The position numbers and the translations under genes are program-made. A stretch of DNA of 64,000 nt from Impatiens glandulifera (Eukaryota > Streptophyta > Magnoliopsida > Ericales > Balsaminaceae). Below, in pieces: positions 22,677 to 34,589 of the stretch (position 1 is the stretch's first letter; each line of letters begins with the position of its first letter). Where the stretch lies: the NCBI RefSeq assembly GCF_907164915.1, contig NC_061867.1:51091852-51155851 (forward strand), read 5' to 3'. Under the pieces are notes generated by a model, which saw only the letters and a list, made by a program, of their open reading frames with translations, made no database searches and was not told where the DNA came from.

Positions 22677-24416
22677 CTAACCAGAAGTCGGAGGGGCATC
22701 ATCTCTAGTGGGAGGGGCAGGTGGACATGGAGGGCGAGCACCGGGAATTATGGATAATAAGAAGTTTATCGTCTCCCTCATGTCAAGCATCTCATCCCGC
22801 ATTCTATCACAATCTTCAAATGATTGTCGTCTCTCCCTTTGTGCTTCTTCACGTTCCATTTGACGCTGCCTTTGTGCTTCTTCACGCTCCATTTGATGCT
22901 CGAGTAATGCTTCTTCGCGCTCTCTCCGTGACTGATGTTTCTCCGCTTCACGCTCCTCTCGCATTCTTTACATCTCCTCAAGTAAAACTCGGTTTTCTTC
23001 ACGAAAATGTTGTGTGTCACTACGCCGTGTGCTAGAACCCCCACGAGCATATGCTCTAAAAGATGTAGGTGTAACACCTGAGCCCATACCCACGACTCAC
23101 CCATGTCCCTGAGACCCGAACGCATACTCAACCAACTACATGTCATTCCTAGTCGGGTCTTCTCCTATAGCAATTCGCAAGGCAGTCTACAAACACAAAT
23201 TACATTTAATTACAGACATAAAATAAATGAAACTAATAAACACGACTTACCACTTTTTCTTGAATAATAGGGGGACCTCCGGATTTGGATCTTGTAGAGT
23301 TAGTTTCTCCGTATGAGTGTGGAGAAATAATTCAGCAAAATTAGGCGAGGTACCGGTAGTCTTCTCCTGTACAAATTTAATAATTGATAAAAACGTAATA
23401 ACATTATAAACTTTGTATTCAATGATAAAATGAACCATTTGCATCTCTAATTGCGAAAATGAGATGCTGCCTTTATGATTCTTGTACACAACACACGATC
23501 TATTTTGCGCATTCACATTACTTGTTTTCTGCAAATAAAAAAAGATTTGTGTTTAATGAATGATTAATGTAAGAGCTCTTTATAAAAATTAACTTACCTT
23601 GAACTCCGGAGTGAGAAAGCGACGATCAAGAAGATAATGCCAATCACTTAGTTCGATCTCTGGAGGGGGATTTGCCCTAATCGCTGTTTCGTTACCTTCA
23701 CGAGCTTTAACGTAAAAGGTGTTCCATTGACATCTCCATCTATCCCATAATTTATTAGCTTGAAATAAACCTTGTTTGCGATAGTTGTTGATTTCCTCCC
23801 CCACAGTCTCGAAAGGATCCTAAAAAGTCAACATTAAAATACAATTATAGATTGTGATTAATACATAAAAATTAATTATATAATAAGTTACCGTGATAGC
23901 CATCTATATGTAATCTAGGTGTGTAGAGCTCAGGTCTGACCAACGCAAAGTCCTATGAGGTAGTGTATTGGAGTCTCAAATGACACTCCCAATATGCCTC
24001 GACCACGCTGTCCTATTCTCGCACATGGGCTTACCATCTACCGGGTTAAAACGAAGAGTCATCTTTTGCCTTACTTGCAATCTACAAACTGTTGTATTTT
24101 TGTTCTTACCCCGTCTCCTCCTCGAAATAGATCCTAAAATTAAACACAAAATTATATAGGATCATAACAAAATACTTAATCAAACACCGGTACCTCCATT
24201 TTGCTCCTCAGACGGGGGTTCTGTCTCATCATCATCATCATCATCGAGGTTAGTGTTTGGTACACTATCAACATTCATGATATCATCAAGGTTCAAATCA
24301 ATGTCCCCGATAGAGTTAAGTAGTGTCAAAGGGTCTTCAGAATGCTCCTCGGTCCTCTATATAAGGTCGTTTAGCGCGGTGCTAAAACCCTTACCTTGTA
24401 TTCTTTTAGGTGCCAT
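22677..24416 (-). pseudogene. CACTA2 second gene: plant transposase_24 (Ptta/En/Spm) protein, spliced and broken
   Basis: It starts at the ATG at 24416 (MAPKRIQGKGF) and ends at the TAG at 22677. Exon-sized blocks with splice signals encode, in order: an acidic N-terminal part (about 24190-24416); an RRRRGK block with MTLRFNPVDGKP and WSRHIGSVI (about 23890-24135); the KLWDRWRCQW / ANPPPE block (about 23599-23820); and a SISFSQLEMQ block (about 23435-23528). These are followed by a block with PNFAELFLHTHTEKL (about 23245-23370), the order of the Ptta/En/Spm transposase_24 family. A long Glu/Arg coiled coil and a Pro-rich tail (22677-22975) close it. In-frame stops occur after 'ALNDLI', after 'GSVI' and after 'LDYI', and the C-terminal coiled coil is frame-shifted. 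In CACTA biology this protein binds the subterminal repeats and may act with TNP2. Confidence 0.75.
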
Positions 24417-24598
24417 GATAGCTGCAAATATTGAATGTAATGTTTATAAGAAAAATATACAAGTAACCCTTAATAGAAATAATTCAACCTTAATTAGAGT
24501 AACGGGGATTTATTGGTGTCACAATTTTCCATTCAAGCCTTGATGCCATATCTGTAGAGTAAAAGACTTGTTGTGCTTGGCTTGCCATTATGAATGGT

Positions 24599-26869
24599 TC
24601 ATTTAATTGAGTCTGTAAAATCTTGTTGTGCTTGGCTTGCCATATCTGTCAAAACAATGTCGTCATGTAGTGTTTCCAATTGCCCGTGTTGTAAACTTTT
24701 TTGGCAAAGCAACCGAAAGAACCTTGCTAAATTCACCACAGCATCGTACACATCATCGGGAAGTAGGCCGCGTGTAGCTAGTGGAAAGAGATATTGTAAT
24801 AAAATGTGACAATCGTGACTCTTCAATCCTGAAATTTTTTTCTCCTCCATGTTTACACACGCCCCAATATTTGAACAAAAATCGTCTGACATTTTAATAT
24901 CTTTTAAAAACTAGCATAAATGTTTCTTGTGTTCTGAGGACAATGCATAGGGACCGGCGGACACCGAAGAACACCATCAACTTCAACCGGATGTAAGGAA
25001 AGTTTTATGTTCATTATGACCAAATCTTTCCTTGCTTAGTTCCATCCTTGGTCTTTTCTTTGAAATTCATTAAAGTTCCCAACAAACTATCACATATATT
25101 TTTCTCAATATGCATTACATCCAAATTATGTCTCAACATCAAAGATTTCCAGTAAGGCAATTGAAAGAATATGCTGAATTTGTTCTAGTTATCACTTCGG
25201 GATTCATGAATAACTTTCATTTTCTTTGGCAGGTACTTTGTAAAACAAATTTCCTTTAGATCTCGTGCCTATAATTGAATTTCGAAACCCGATAGTAGTA
25301 CAAGAGGACCTCTATGCTCAGTACGCCCGTCAAACGTATCGGTCTCTTTGCGCCATCGATAATTAGACGGGAGGAATCGTCGATGATTCATGTAACACTC
25401 CTTTTGGCAATTTGTTAACCTCAAAGACGTAGTGTTCTGATTACAAGACGGACATGCCAATTTCCCCTTTGTACTCCATCCAGACAAATTTGCATAAGCT
25501 GGGAAATCATTAATAGTCCACATAAGAGCTGCCCGCAAATTAAAATATTGTTTTCTACTTGCATCGTATGTCTTCACACCGGTATTCCACAATTCCGTCA
25601 ACTCTTCAATAAGTGGCTCAAGAAATACGTCAGTGCAATCTCCAGGATTTTTTTGTCCTAGAATGAGCATTGAAAGAAGAAAATTGCTTTTGTCCATACA
25701 TGTGGTAGGAGAGACGTTGTAAGGGATGAGAATAACTGGCCAAATGTTGTATGATGTTTTTCCGCTAGCAAAAGGTTGAAAATTATCACTTGCCAAACCA
25801 AGTCGCACATTTCGAGGTTTTGTTGAGAAATTTGGGTACAAGTTATCAAAGATCTTCTATGTTATTGAATTAGCAGGATGCCTCAACACATCATCTTCGG
25901 GATTGTTATCTTTATGACAAGTCATGCGTGGAGCAGTTTTGGAACACATGTATAATCTTTACAACCTCAGTTTTAATGGAAAATAGCGCATCACCTTATT
26001 GGGTATATATACTTTCCATTCACCTTCGTTCGAATTGCACCACTAGATTTATTGACATTCCACCTAGAAAGCCCACAAACTTTACATTGCTGCAAACCCT
26101 TATCCTTTTTACGAAAAAGCATGCAATCATTCTTACCCGCGTCAATTGTTTCGTACGATAGACCCATTTCTTTAATAAATTTCTTACACTCATAATACGA
26201 ATTTGGTAGTTGATTATGAATTGACAGTATTTCCTCCTTCAATAAACTCAAAAATAAATCAAATGACGTGTTTGTCCACTAACCTACATTCTTTATGTGA
26301 AGAAGTTTAAGAATAAATGAGGCTTTGGAAATGCGAGAACCTTCATACAAAGGTAGTTTCGAATCATCCAACAATTTGTAAAACGTCTTAGCATCATCAA
26401 CGAGATGCTCATTTTCACTCGGATTTTCATTATCATTGTTGACATTAGGGTACAAATAAGCAATAATATCTTCCATTAGATGATCCTTACAAACTTCAAC
26501 AAGTTCGTCTTCCATGATATTAGTCTCGTTATTTGGTGGTACATTGATCGGTTCGTCTTCAATTTCATCATCTGATTCATCTTCCTCCACATTCTCAGTA
26601 AAAGCATTTAGATTCTAACGTCCAATTCTCTTTTCACCGTGAAAATACCAAAAACCATAATTTTGTCTTATTTCGAATACAATCAGATGAGATTTAACCA
26701 TAGTCTTATTCTCATATACTTGATTTGCACACCTTACACAAGGACATGAAATCGATGACCTACCCGTAGACCTTTCAACAAATTCTATAAATTTATCAAC
26801 CCCCTCAATATATTTAGGATCGGTACGAAGTATAGTCATCCATGTTTTGTTTGGGACTTCCATTAGCAA
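24599..26869 (-). pseudogene. CACTA2 TNP2-type transposase, multiply broken and C-terminally truncated
   Basis: The start is at 26869 (MLMEVPNKTWM) with the same transposase-associated domain as CACTA1 (PCVRCANQ). The acidic linker follows at about 26590-26400, and the KVCGLSRW block near 26070-26040. The TNP2 core lies at 25269-25841 (VILIPYNVSPTT, WTINDFPAYANL, CPSCN) and the KISGLKSHDCH block at 24790-24892. At least four stops or frameshifts separate these blocks. The DUF4218 and DUF4216-type C-terminal regions present in CACTA3 (30100-31180) are absent. Sequence passes directly from the end of the HDCH block into a short duplicated junction (24541-24660). The copy is dead, and the missing C-terminus is a deletion rather than decay. 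Confidence 0.85.
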
Positions 26870-26879
26870 AACCTAACTA

Positions 26880-27790
26880 GTCCAATTATTTAACATATAA
26901 TTCAATAAACTATCATAACCTAATCAGCATGTACAATTCAATAATCTAATAAAGCAATAATCCCATAATATAACATAATCTAACATAATCCATTAATCTA
27001 ACAATCGAATAATTCAACTTAATCTAACTTAATCCAACAATCCAATAATTTAACATTCAAATAATCTAACTTAATCTAACAATCCAATAATCTAAGATTC
27101 AAATAATTTCACTTAATCTAACATCAAATAAACCAACATTCAATCATCTAGCAACCTAACATACAAATAATCTAACAATGCTATAAAATCTAACTATCAA
27201 ACATTCATTTTAAAGAACTAACCTGAATTTGAAAGAGAAGCAGCGTTAGACACTCAACAGCAGGGACAACTTGAAACATGGCAAAACTTAAAAAAAATCT
27301 GCCAAATAGAGAAATAGAAATCGAATAAACTAACATGGATTTATGAAATACATTCAAAAAGAAACAAATTTTGTCAAATATTGAAAGAAAGAATTTACTT
27401 GAACGTTTATTGTTTGCCAAATCTGTCAAATCGTTTTGCTGCCAAATCGTTTTGCTGTTCAAATCGTTTTGCTGCCAAATCAGAACAAAATTAAATAAAT
27501 TTGGTTTATTGTTTGCAGAATTCAACTTCAAAATGCAGAAGAAGTGTTTACTTACCTGAATGCAGAAGAACTAGCGACGGTGGAAGAATTATTTTTGAAC
27601 CAGCGGCGGAAGAAAAGAAAGAAATCAAAGACAGAGCGGAGAAGAAGAAGAACTTACCTGTTTGCAGATCGACGACGGCGAATTACTCTTTCTTGTTTGC
27701 AGATTGACGACGGCGGCGTAGGAAGAAAATGGAGGAGAAGAGAGAAGAAAGAAAGAAGAAAAAAGAAAGAGATCGACGCTATCGGGTTAA
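26880..27790 (-). other. CACTA2 leader: low-complexity intron and GC-rich 5' exon
   Basis: Repeats of AATCTAACATAATCC and similar (26890-27200) lie upstream of the TNP2 ATG. They are followed by a moderately AT-rich part (27205-27530) with repeated 'CAAATCGTTTTGCTG' units (27419-27480). A purine-rich, GC-richer block (27540-27790, plus strand) comes next, which on the minus strand is a pyrimidine-rich leader. The arrangement mirrors CACTA1 although the terminal motifs differ. Confidence 0.55.
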
Positions 27791-27794
27791 ATCA

Positions 27795-28360
27795 GAGTAT
27801 CAGTAACGGCTTTAGATAAACCATTACTGATAAGAAAGTAAGCATTTATAACTGTTATTCTCTTAACCGTTACTGATATTCTTTTAGTAACGGTTTCCCT
27901 CATAAATAATCTTCGAATAATCTTAAACTTAATGTAGTATCCGTAACGGTTATATTAAAAACCGTTACTGATAACCTTAAAGAAGACGAAACGTCAGTTA
28001 ACGTATTAGTAACGGTTATAAATAAACTGTTACAGATTCTTATCAGTAACGGTATCTGTCCAAAACCGTTACTAATGAGAATCTCACAAATCTTATCATG
28101 AGACAGTATCAGTAACGGTTTTACTAAAACCGTTACTGATACCTTTATTTTGAAAAAAAAAATTAAGTTGTTATAATCTGTAACGGTTCTTTCTTATGTC
28201 CGTTACTATTTCCTTATATTAGTAACGGTTTTTAATAGCCGTTACTGATATGTTTATAACAATAACGGTCTTTCATAGCCGTTACTGATAAAAATCTTCA
28301 GTGAAGGCGTTCGACCGCCGTTACTAAGCATCGTTACAGAAGCCTATTTTTTCACTAGTG
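27795..28360. repeat. CACTA2 right terminal and subterminal array
   Basis: About ten inverted pairs of GTAACGGTT / AACCGTTAC with short spacers lead to the terminal CACTAGTG. This end is denser in motifs than the left one. Confidence 0.85.
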
Positions 28361-29002
28361 TAGGAGACAGGGAGAAACGTGATAATTTAATAATTTTAAT
28401 GTTAATGTGGGTAGTTTAGGTAAGAAAATGGGAAAGAAAGTAGGAAAGGTAGGTAAAAATTATAAATATATATAATTATATTATTAAAATTAAAATTATT
28501 ATCATATATTTATTATTTAATGTATTAATAATAATTGAAATTATAAATAATTAATAAATTAATAAATAATTAATAAATTAATAAAAATAATATGAAGAGA
28601 ATTATTAAAAGTTTCACATTTTTATTCATATAATTTATTTTATTTTTTATTTATATTTTATTTATTTTTAATATTTAAGTTAATATTTTAAAATTGTATT
28701 TTAGTATGTTTAATTTTAATTATAAATATTACATTTATGAAATTAAATAATTTTTTAATTGAATAAAAATGTAATGGGTTTAGAGAATGTTAATGTGAGT
28801 AGCTTAAATCATTAAATTAATTGTGTTTATGTTGTTTCGTGTGTATACTCGTGTTCGTGTCGTGTCTATACTTGTGTCGTGTCTATACGCATGTTGTGTC
28901 TGTGTCGACTCGTAACCATGTTACGATCGTATAAACTCATAATCGTGTCGTGATCGTGTCGTCTCGTGCTTGTATCGTGTCAACCCAAGACCCGAGTGAG
29001 AT
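28361..29002 (+). mobile_element. Repeat family R, copy A, right part (3' end cut by CACTA3)
   Basis: It continues copy A after the TAG target duplication. It has an AT-rich body, a block ending in 'AATGTTAATGTGAG', then TCGTGTCGTG-rich sequence (28820-28990). The match to copies B, C and D stops after CCCGAGTGAGATAA (about 29002), where CACTA3 transposase sequence begins. The last 70-80 bp of the family are missing here. Confidence 0.75.
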
Positions 29003-31182
29003 AAAGTCATACATTGTTTGGCCGGTTATTCTCGTTCCTTATAATGTGTCACCCACTACTTGCATGGATTCTAGCAATTTTATTTTATCTATGTTAATTC
29101 CGGGTCCGAAGAGTCCGGGAGATGCAATATTTTTCCAGCCATTGATCGACGAGTTGACTGAACTATGACAAACTGGTGTGAGAACGTTTGATGCACACAC
29201 ATCGCAATACTTTAACATGCGAACGACGTTGTTGTGGACCATTAACGACTTTCCCGCCTACGCGAATTTATTAGGCTGGAGTACGAAAGGTAAATTCGAT
29301 TGTCCTTGTTGTAACAATGACACGGTATCTCTTCGATTGGTTCATGGTTCCAAACAATGTTACATGGGTCATAGACGCTTCCTTCCACCAAAGCACAAAT
29401 ACAAAAGGGATAAAGAGTCGTTTGATGGTCGAACTGATTATAGAGAGCCCCCTAAATTGTTAACGGGGAAAGAAAGTTACGAGCAAGCACGAGACCTATA
29501 AGACATAATTCTTAGTACGAATCTGAGCAAGAAAACCAAAATATATCATGAAACGCGGGGAGACAATTGGAACAAATTGAGCATTTTCTTCCGTTTGCCT
29601 TATTGGAAATCACTATTATTGAGACATAATTTAGATGTGATGCATATTGAGAAAAATATTTGTGATAGCGTGTTAGGAACAATAATGAATTTGAAATAGA
29701 AGACTAAAGGATGGCCCTAAATCCCGTAAAGACTTATAACTCTTAGACATAAAATTATGGTTATATCCTATAAATGATGAAGAAGTGGTTCATTATCCAG
29801 AAGCGTCTTTCACTTTGACATCCGATAATAAAAAAATGTCTTTGTAAATTCTTGAAAGATCTCAAGTTGCCTGATGGTTTTTGCTCAAATATCAGCGGTT
29901 GTGTAAATTTGGAAGAGAAAAAGATTTCGGGATTAAAGAGTCATGATTGTCACATTTTGTTGGAATATCTTATTCCTTTAGCAACTCGTGGATTACTTCC
30001 AGATAATGTGTATGATGTGTTAGTAAATTTGTCTCGGGTCTTTCAGTTGTTGTGTTTCAAAGAGTTGATTCAAGCGGACCTCAAACAATTGTACATGGAT
30101 ATTACATTGACACTTTGCAAATTTGAAATGATTTTTCCGCCGTCAATTTTCGACATCATGATGCATCTCTCGGTTCACTTGTCATTTGAGGCTTTGCTTG
30201 GGAGACCTATTCAGTATCGATGGATGTATCCGTTTGAACATTACATTGGTACAATGAAAAGATATTTGCGGAATAATAACCACCCCCAAGCCTCTATAAG
30301 CGAGAGCTATCTTGTAAATGAGAGTATTAGTTTATGTGCCAGGTATATGGAGGAAGAAGAGCAAGAAAATGCACAAACTGAAATCTCGGGCATTTCAATA
30401 TTTTTATCGTTGGAAGACATATCTAACGGAAAAATATACAACTTGGATTATATCGATCGAGTGACATCTCATTCATACATTTTGAAAAATTGCCCCGAAG
30501 CAGAACCTTTTTACATGTAAGATTCTATGTTGCTGTTATTAATTAGCATTAAAGAGTATGCTATTTAATATTCGATCCTTTTGTAGAGATTATATGCAGT
30601 ATTGCAATAACGAGTCCCGTGGAGAAACGTTTGCCGCATATTTCAAGCATAGAGTGAGTAAATTATAAACCATATATATCATAACTCTTTATATTTATTT
30701 TAACAACTACATTTCGGGTATATATATAGGTCGCTCAATTAGCAGAATTTAACGACATATCAAGAGACCTCAAGATCTTAGGAGAAGGTCCAAGTATGTA
30801 CTCGTTTATGGATGTTTGATGTAAATTAAACGGATACAAATTTTGTATAGAAAAACACGACGAAGGTTTGACCACTCAAAATAGTGGGGTGGTTGTCATA
30901 CTACGGAGTTTTAACGGATATAATCGAAGTACAATACTTTTCTCACAAACGAGTTGTTTTATTCAAGTGTAAGTGGTTTGATACACACTCGGGGGAATTA
31001 GGAGTGAAAGTAGATAAATATGGTTTTGTAAGTATAAATGTAAACCGAATTTTAAAACCCAAAGTCAAGACCCGTATATATTGGCGAGTCAAGCAAAACA
31101 AGTATTCTACACCCCTGATATGTCAGCCCGACCCGGTTGGAAGATTGTGACAAAAATAAAACCGCGATTTACAAATATATAA
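29003..31182 (+). pseudogene. CACTA3 TNP2-type transposase, C-terminal two thirds, broken
   Basis: It begins at VWPVILVPYNVSPTT, then has WTINDFPAYANL, the CPCCNND block, GTIMNLK, and an intact 222-residue frame (29852-30520). That frame has KISGLKSHDCH and the DUF4218-type region (FPPSIFDIMMHLSVHL, YRWMYPFEHYIG). After an intron near 30650-30730 comes a DUF4216-type part (30880-31150, YGVLTDIIEVQYF), ending in a second frame with VFYTPDMSARPGW. Stops at about 29166, 29500 and 29697 and a frameshift near 31050-31080 inactivate it. It supplies the C-terminal regions that CACTA2 has lost, and the part shared with CACTA1 starts at almost the same codon at which CACTA1 leaves the window. Confidence 0.85.
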
Positions 31183-32534
31183 TTTAGATTAATTAATTAG
31201 TCAGATTTATGTTTTTTACTTTATATTAATTCTTAATACTACTTTATTTCAATTATTCCCTCATTTATTAATGGTATAAATTAAGAATGTCTAAAGGTAG
31301 TAAAGAACTTTGGTGGAGTATGAGGAAAACACCCAGCAAACTGACTAAGCCGTACCAGAACCTCATTGCACAATCAGAAAACTTAAGGCTCCGAGAAATG
31401 TCTTCTAAAGATCAACCACCTATTATTGTGGAGCCGATAGTTATTGCTCCCCCCGCAGACAAGGATAATGATGCTGTTGAGGCTGAAGAGTTTGTTGAGA
31501 GTACGTTTGCTGATATGAGGGATGACGATGAGGCTAACGACGAGGGTCACAAGGAGCCTCACGAGGTGGATGACGAGGAGGAGCACGGTTCCACTCCTGA
31601 CCCATCATCGATAGGTAACTTGTTTACAATTAGTTATTGTTTGAATTGATTCATGTATCTAATTATGAATTTGATAATTTTGAAGAATCTTCTTCCCGCA
31701 AGAGACGGAGGGAAAATAAAAATATTGCGCTTTCTAAGAGGCCAGCGGGGATAAGGATTCCTCTAACACTAATAAAAATGATGTCAATAGCGACAGATCT
31801 TAGCAAAGGTTTAATATGTCTGGTCGCTGTTGATAAAATAAAAATTAATGGAATTCCAAATATATTTAAATAGCCACAGTATTTTTATTTTGTAGCCAAA
31901 CTGTAAATTATTTTTAAATTCTAAATATAAATTATATTTTAAATAAACCTAACGAAACAACCTAGTCATATCTTCTCAGTTACGATTGACAGGCTTGGTT
32001 TCAAGAAGAAGTGGTTGGTTCGGGGAATTTGATAATATGACCCTTAAAAGAAGGCTATTTTTAAAAATAACCTTACAAAATTCAGTTTTTATTTTTAACA
32101 TATTTTTTAAAATTTTGACACTTTTATCCTTATTATTTTATTTTTTTTCTTTTTCTTCTTCCTCTTCCTTTCCTTTTCCCCATTTCTTCCCGTTTCTTTC
32201 CCTCTCTTCCCGGCCGTCTTCCAGCCGCGACGGTTCCTCCCAAGCCGGACGATCGCCAAGCTCCTAACGTGGGAAAGTTTCCTCGGCACCTGTCCCAAGC
32301 CTTAGCCGTTTACTTTTACTCAGCCGGACAAGCGCCAAGCCAAGGCGACGCTGAGTCCCGCCACGCTGTGCTTCTTCAGGTTTTTTCACATTCTATTCTT
32401 CATTTCTCGTTCTAATCATTCAGTTTCTCTTTTACATGCTGCGAACAAACCATTCTGAACAAACCTGAATGCAAGATTATTTTTAGGGTTGGGCGTTGGG
32501 TGTTGAGTTGAGAGTTGAGAGTTGAGAGTTGGGC

Positions 32535-32700
32535 GTTGAGTTGAGTTGAGTTGAGTTGAGTTGAGTTGAGTTGAGTTGAGTTGAGTTGAGTTGAGTTGAG
32601 TTGAGTTGAGTTGAGTTGAGTTGAGTTGAGTTGAGTTGAGTTGAGTTGAGTTGAGTTGAGTTGAGTTGAGTTGAGTTGAGTTGAGTTGAGTTGAGTTGAG
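32535..32700 (+). repeat. GTTGA pentanucleotide microsatellite, about 33 units, in the left arm only
   Basis: A perfect array lies within the left inverted arm. The right arm at the corresponding place (35915-35985) has only imperfect CCCAACTCCAAG-type repeats. Minus-strand frames through it read LNSTQ repeats, an artefact of the 5-nt period. Confidence 0.95.
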
Positions 32701-34589
32701 CGTGGGGTAGTTGATGAGGTATATTTATTATAAATGAGCACATATTTGATGTATTGAAATATAAATAATCCTCTTATGTAAATTACAGCCTTCCATCACC
32801 GTGGAGATGAACCAGCAAGAAGAAATGGAGATGACATTAAACTACTTGAAATCTTTAAAAAAAAAGCAAATGTTTTGTCAAACAAGGTTACCATCTGTCT
32901 GTCACAAAAACTGTCTGTTCTTGTGATATACGAGATTGCTGATAGGTATTAAGTATACACACTGTATTTTGCTCCTATATGATGCTTGTAAGAATTAATA
33001 GTCTAGAAGCTAATTTTGAGAACAATGTCAGATATCTCCTTTTTGTAATTATCCAAATGCTACTCTAGGTCCTAATGTGGATTCCTCAAATATTAGTCAG
33101 AAATATTATTTGTAATGATTAAGTTCATAGCCTATATTTATCTAAATATTATCCTCCTCTGCCATATGATTGATGAAGTTGAATCTGTCTCAGGCTTTTC
33201 ATCATGCCATTTATGAAGAGAGACATTCTGTATGAAAAAAGGTGAGACTGGAAGTAGCTTTTGTAAGAGAGTCTAGAGATATGTGTTCAAAGTAGTTTAA
33301 AATATATTTAGGATCTAAACTGGACCATTATATTATGATCTTATTCAATATGTAGGTTATTTTTCTTGTCCAATCCATATGTTTTGGTGTTTTTTTTTCA
33401 GAATGTGAGTTAATCAACTTTTTGAATAGATGATAATATTTGTTTTATTGACTCCAAAAGCTTTACCAGCTTCTCTTGATGATGCAATCATTCTAAAGGT
33501 GTAGAATTATGTCATTTCTGTGATCCTTTTATTTTTTGGTTGATAAATATGGTTAACAGTAAGTCAAACAAACAGAAAAGTTCTAAAAGAACAAAACTAG
33601 TATATCATCATCTGTCATTGTGAGACATGATTTCTGTTCCTTTTGTGGGTATTGATTTTTTGAATAATTTTTATTCAATTGCACTATGTAATGTTGTTGA
33701 TTCTTTGTTATGGAGATTATGTATGTTTCTATTAAATAATCTGTTTGTTTGTTTATGTAAATTTTCAGTTTTAATCTCAATTGGTCAATTCATTGGTTTG
33801 TGTGTTTTTAATTAAAATTTGTTCAAGTAAAATATGTTAATTTCATTTAATTTATAGATTAATATTCAAAACAATTCTTTTATTTATATTGAACTGGGAT
33901 TTGAACTTGCATAAGTGGAGTTCAATTTGAAATGTTTTAGCTCTTTAGTTCAATTTCTAATTAATTGAAGTGAAAATTCAACATATTAGGAATATAAACT
34001 TTTTAAAAGCCCAATTTTTATTTATTTTTATACATTAATGTTCATTTAAAAAATTATTATTATATTATTTAAAAATATATTATAAAATAAAAAATAGATT
34101 TAATGAACTCATGTATAAGAATTAATTACCCTCATTAATGTTACATTCAAAATACGAGGACATTTTTATAATTAAAATATACCAGTAAGAAGTAAGATAT
34201 ACATTTTAATTACCCTTGGTAAAAAATAATGCATATTTTAGTAATGCTATTTTGTCACTTTTTAAGAAAAAACAAATAAATATATATTTTAATATTGTTT
34301 GTACCAAGATTCAAATTACTTTTCTAATACAAATTTCACCTAAATTATGAGGTTTTGTTTAATTCAATTATTTTCAGTAACAAATGGCAAAGATTTCACA
34401 TTTCATAGAAGAAGAAACCCTTTGAAATTTAGGTTTTTTTTTGCTTTAAAAAACTATTGGCAACATATGATAAAAGGACTTGGATAATAATAATAATAAA
34501 CACATGAAAGTGTATAATAAAAAAGATAATTTTGAGGCAATATCTAAACAAACATAATAATAATAATAATAATCCAACATCATCATCAT

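Larger units (their letters stand above)
21991..28360 (-). mobile_element. CACTA2: complete-ended CACTA transposon (6370 bp), TSD TAG
   Basis: The left end is CACTAGTAGAAAAG at 21991 and the right end is the inverse of CACTAGTGAAAAAATAGG, ending at 28360. Both sides are flanked by TAG (21988-21990 and 28361-28363), the 3-bp duplication expected for CACTA elements. Two other copies of the host repeat (near 42041-42060 and 43990-44010) show the unoccupied site. Inside, on the minus strand, are a TNP2-type gene then a TNPA-side gene, both broken. The subterminal arrays use a different motif from CACTA1/3: CAGTAACGGTTTT and its inverse. The element cannot encode its own proteins but keeps intact ends, so it could be mobilised in trans. 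Confidence 0.95.

Noticed and set aside
22721..23146. Plus-strand and alternative minus-strand frames over the CACTA2 second gene
   Set aside because: They arise from the repetitive CGTTCCATTTGACGC-type sequence that encodes the Glu/Arg coiled coil in the proper frame.
32412..32743. Minus-strand frames coding LNSTQLNSTQ-like repeats
   Set aside because: They are produced by the GTTGA microsatellite, which is open in several frames because the 5-nt unit has no stop in this orientation. No start context or family resemblance.
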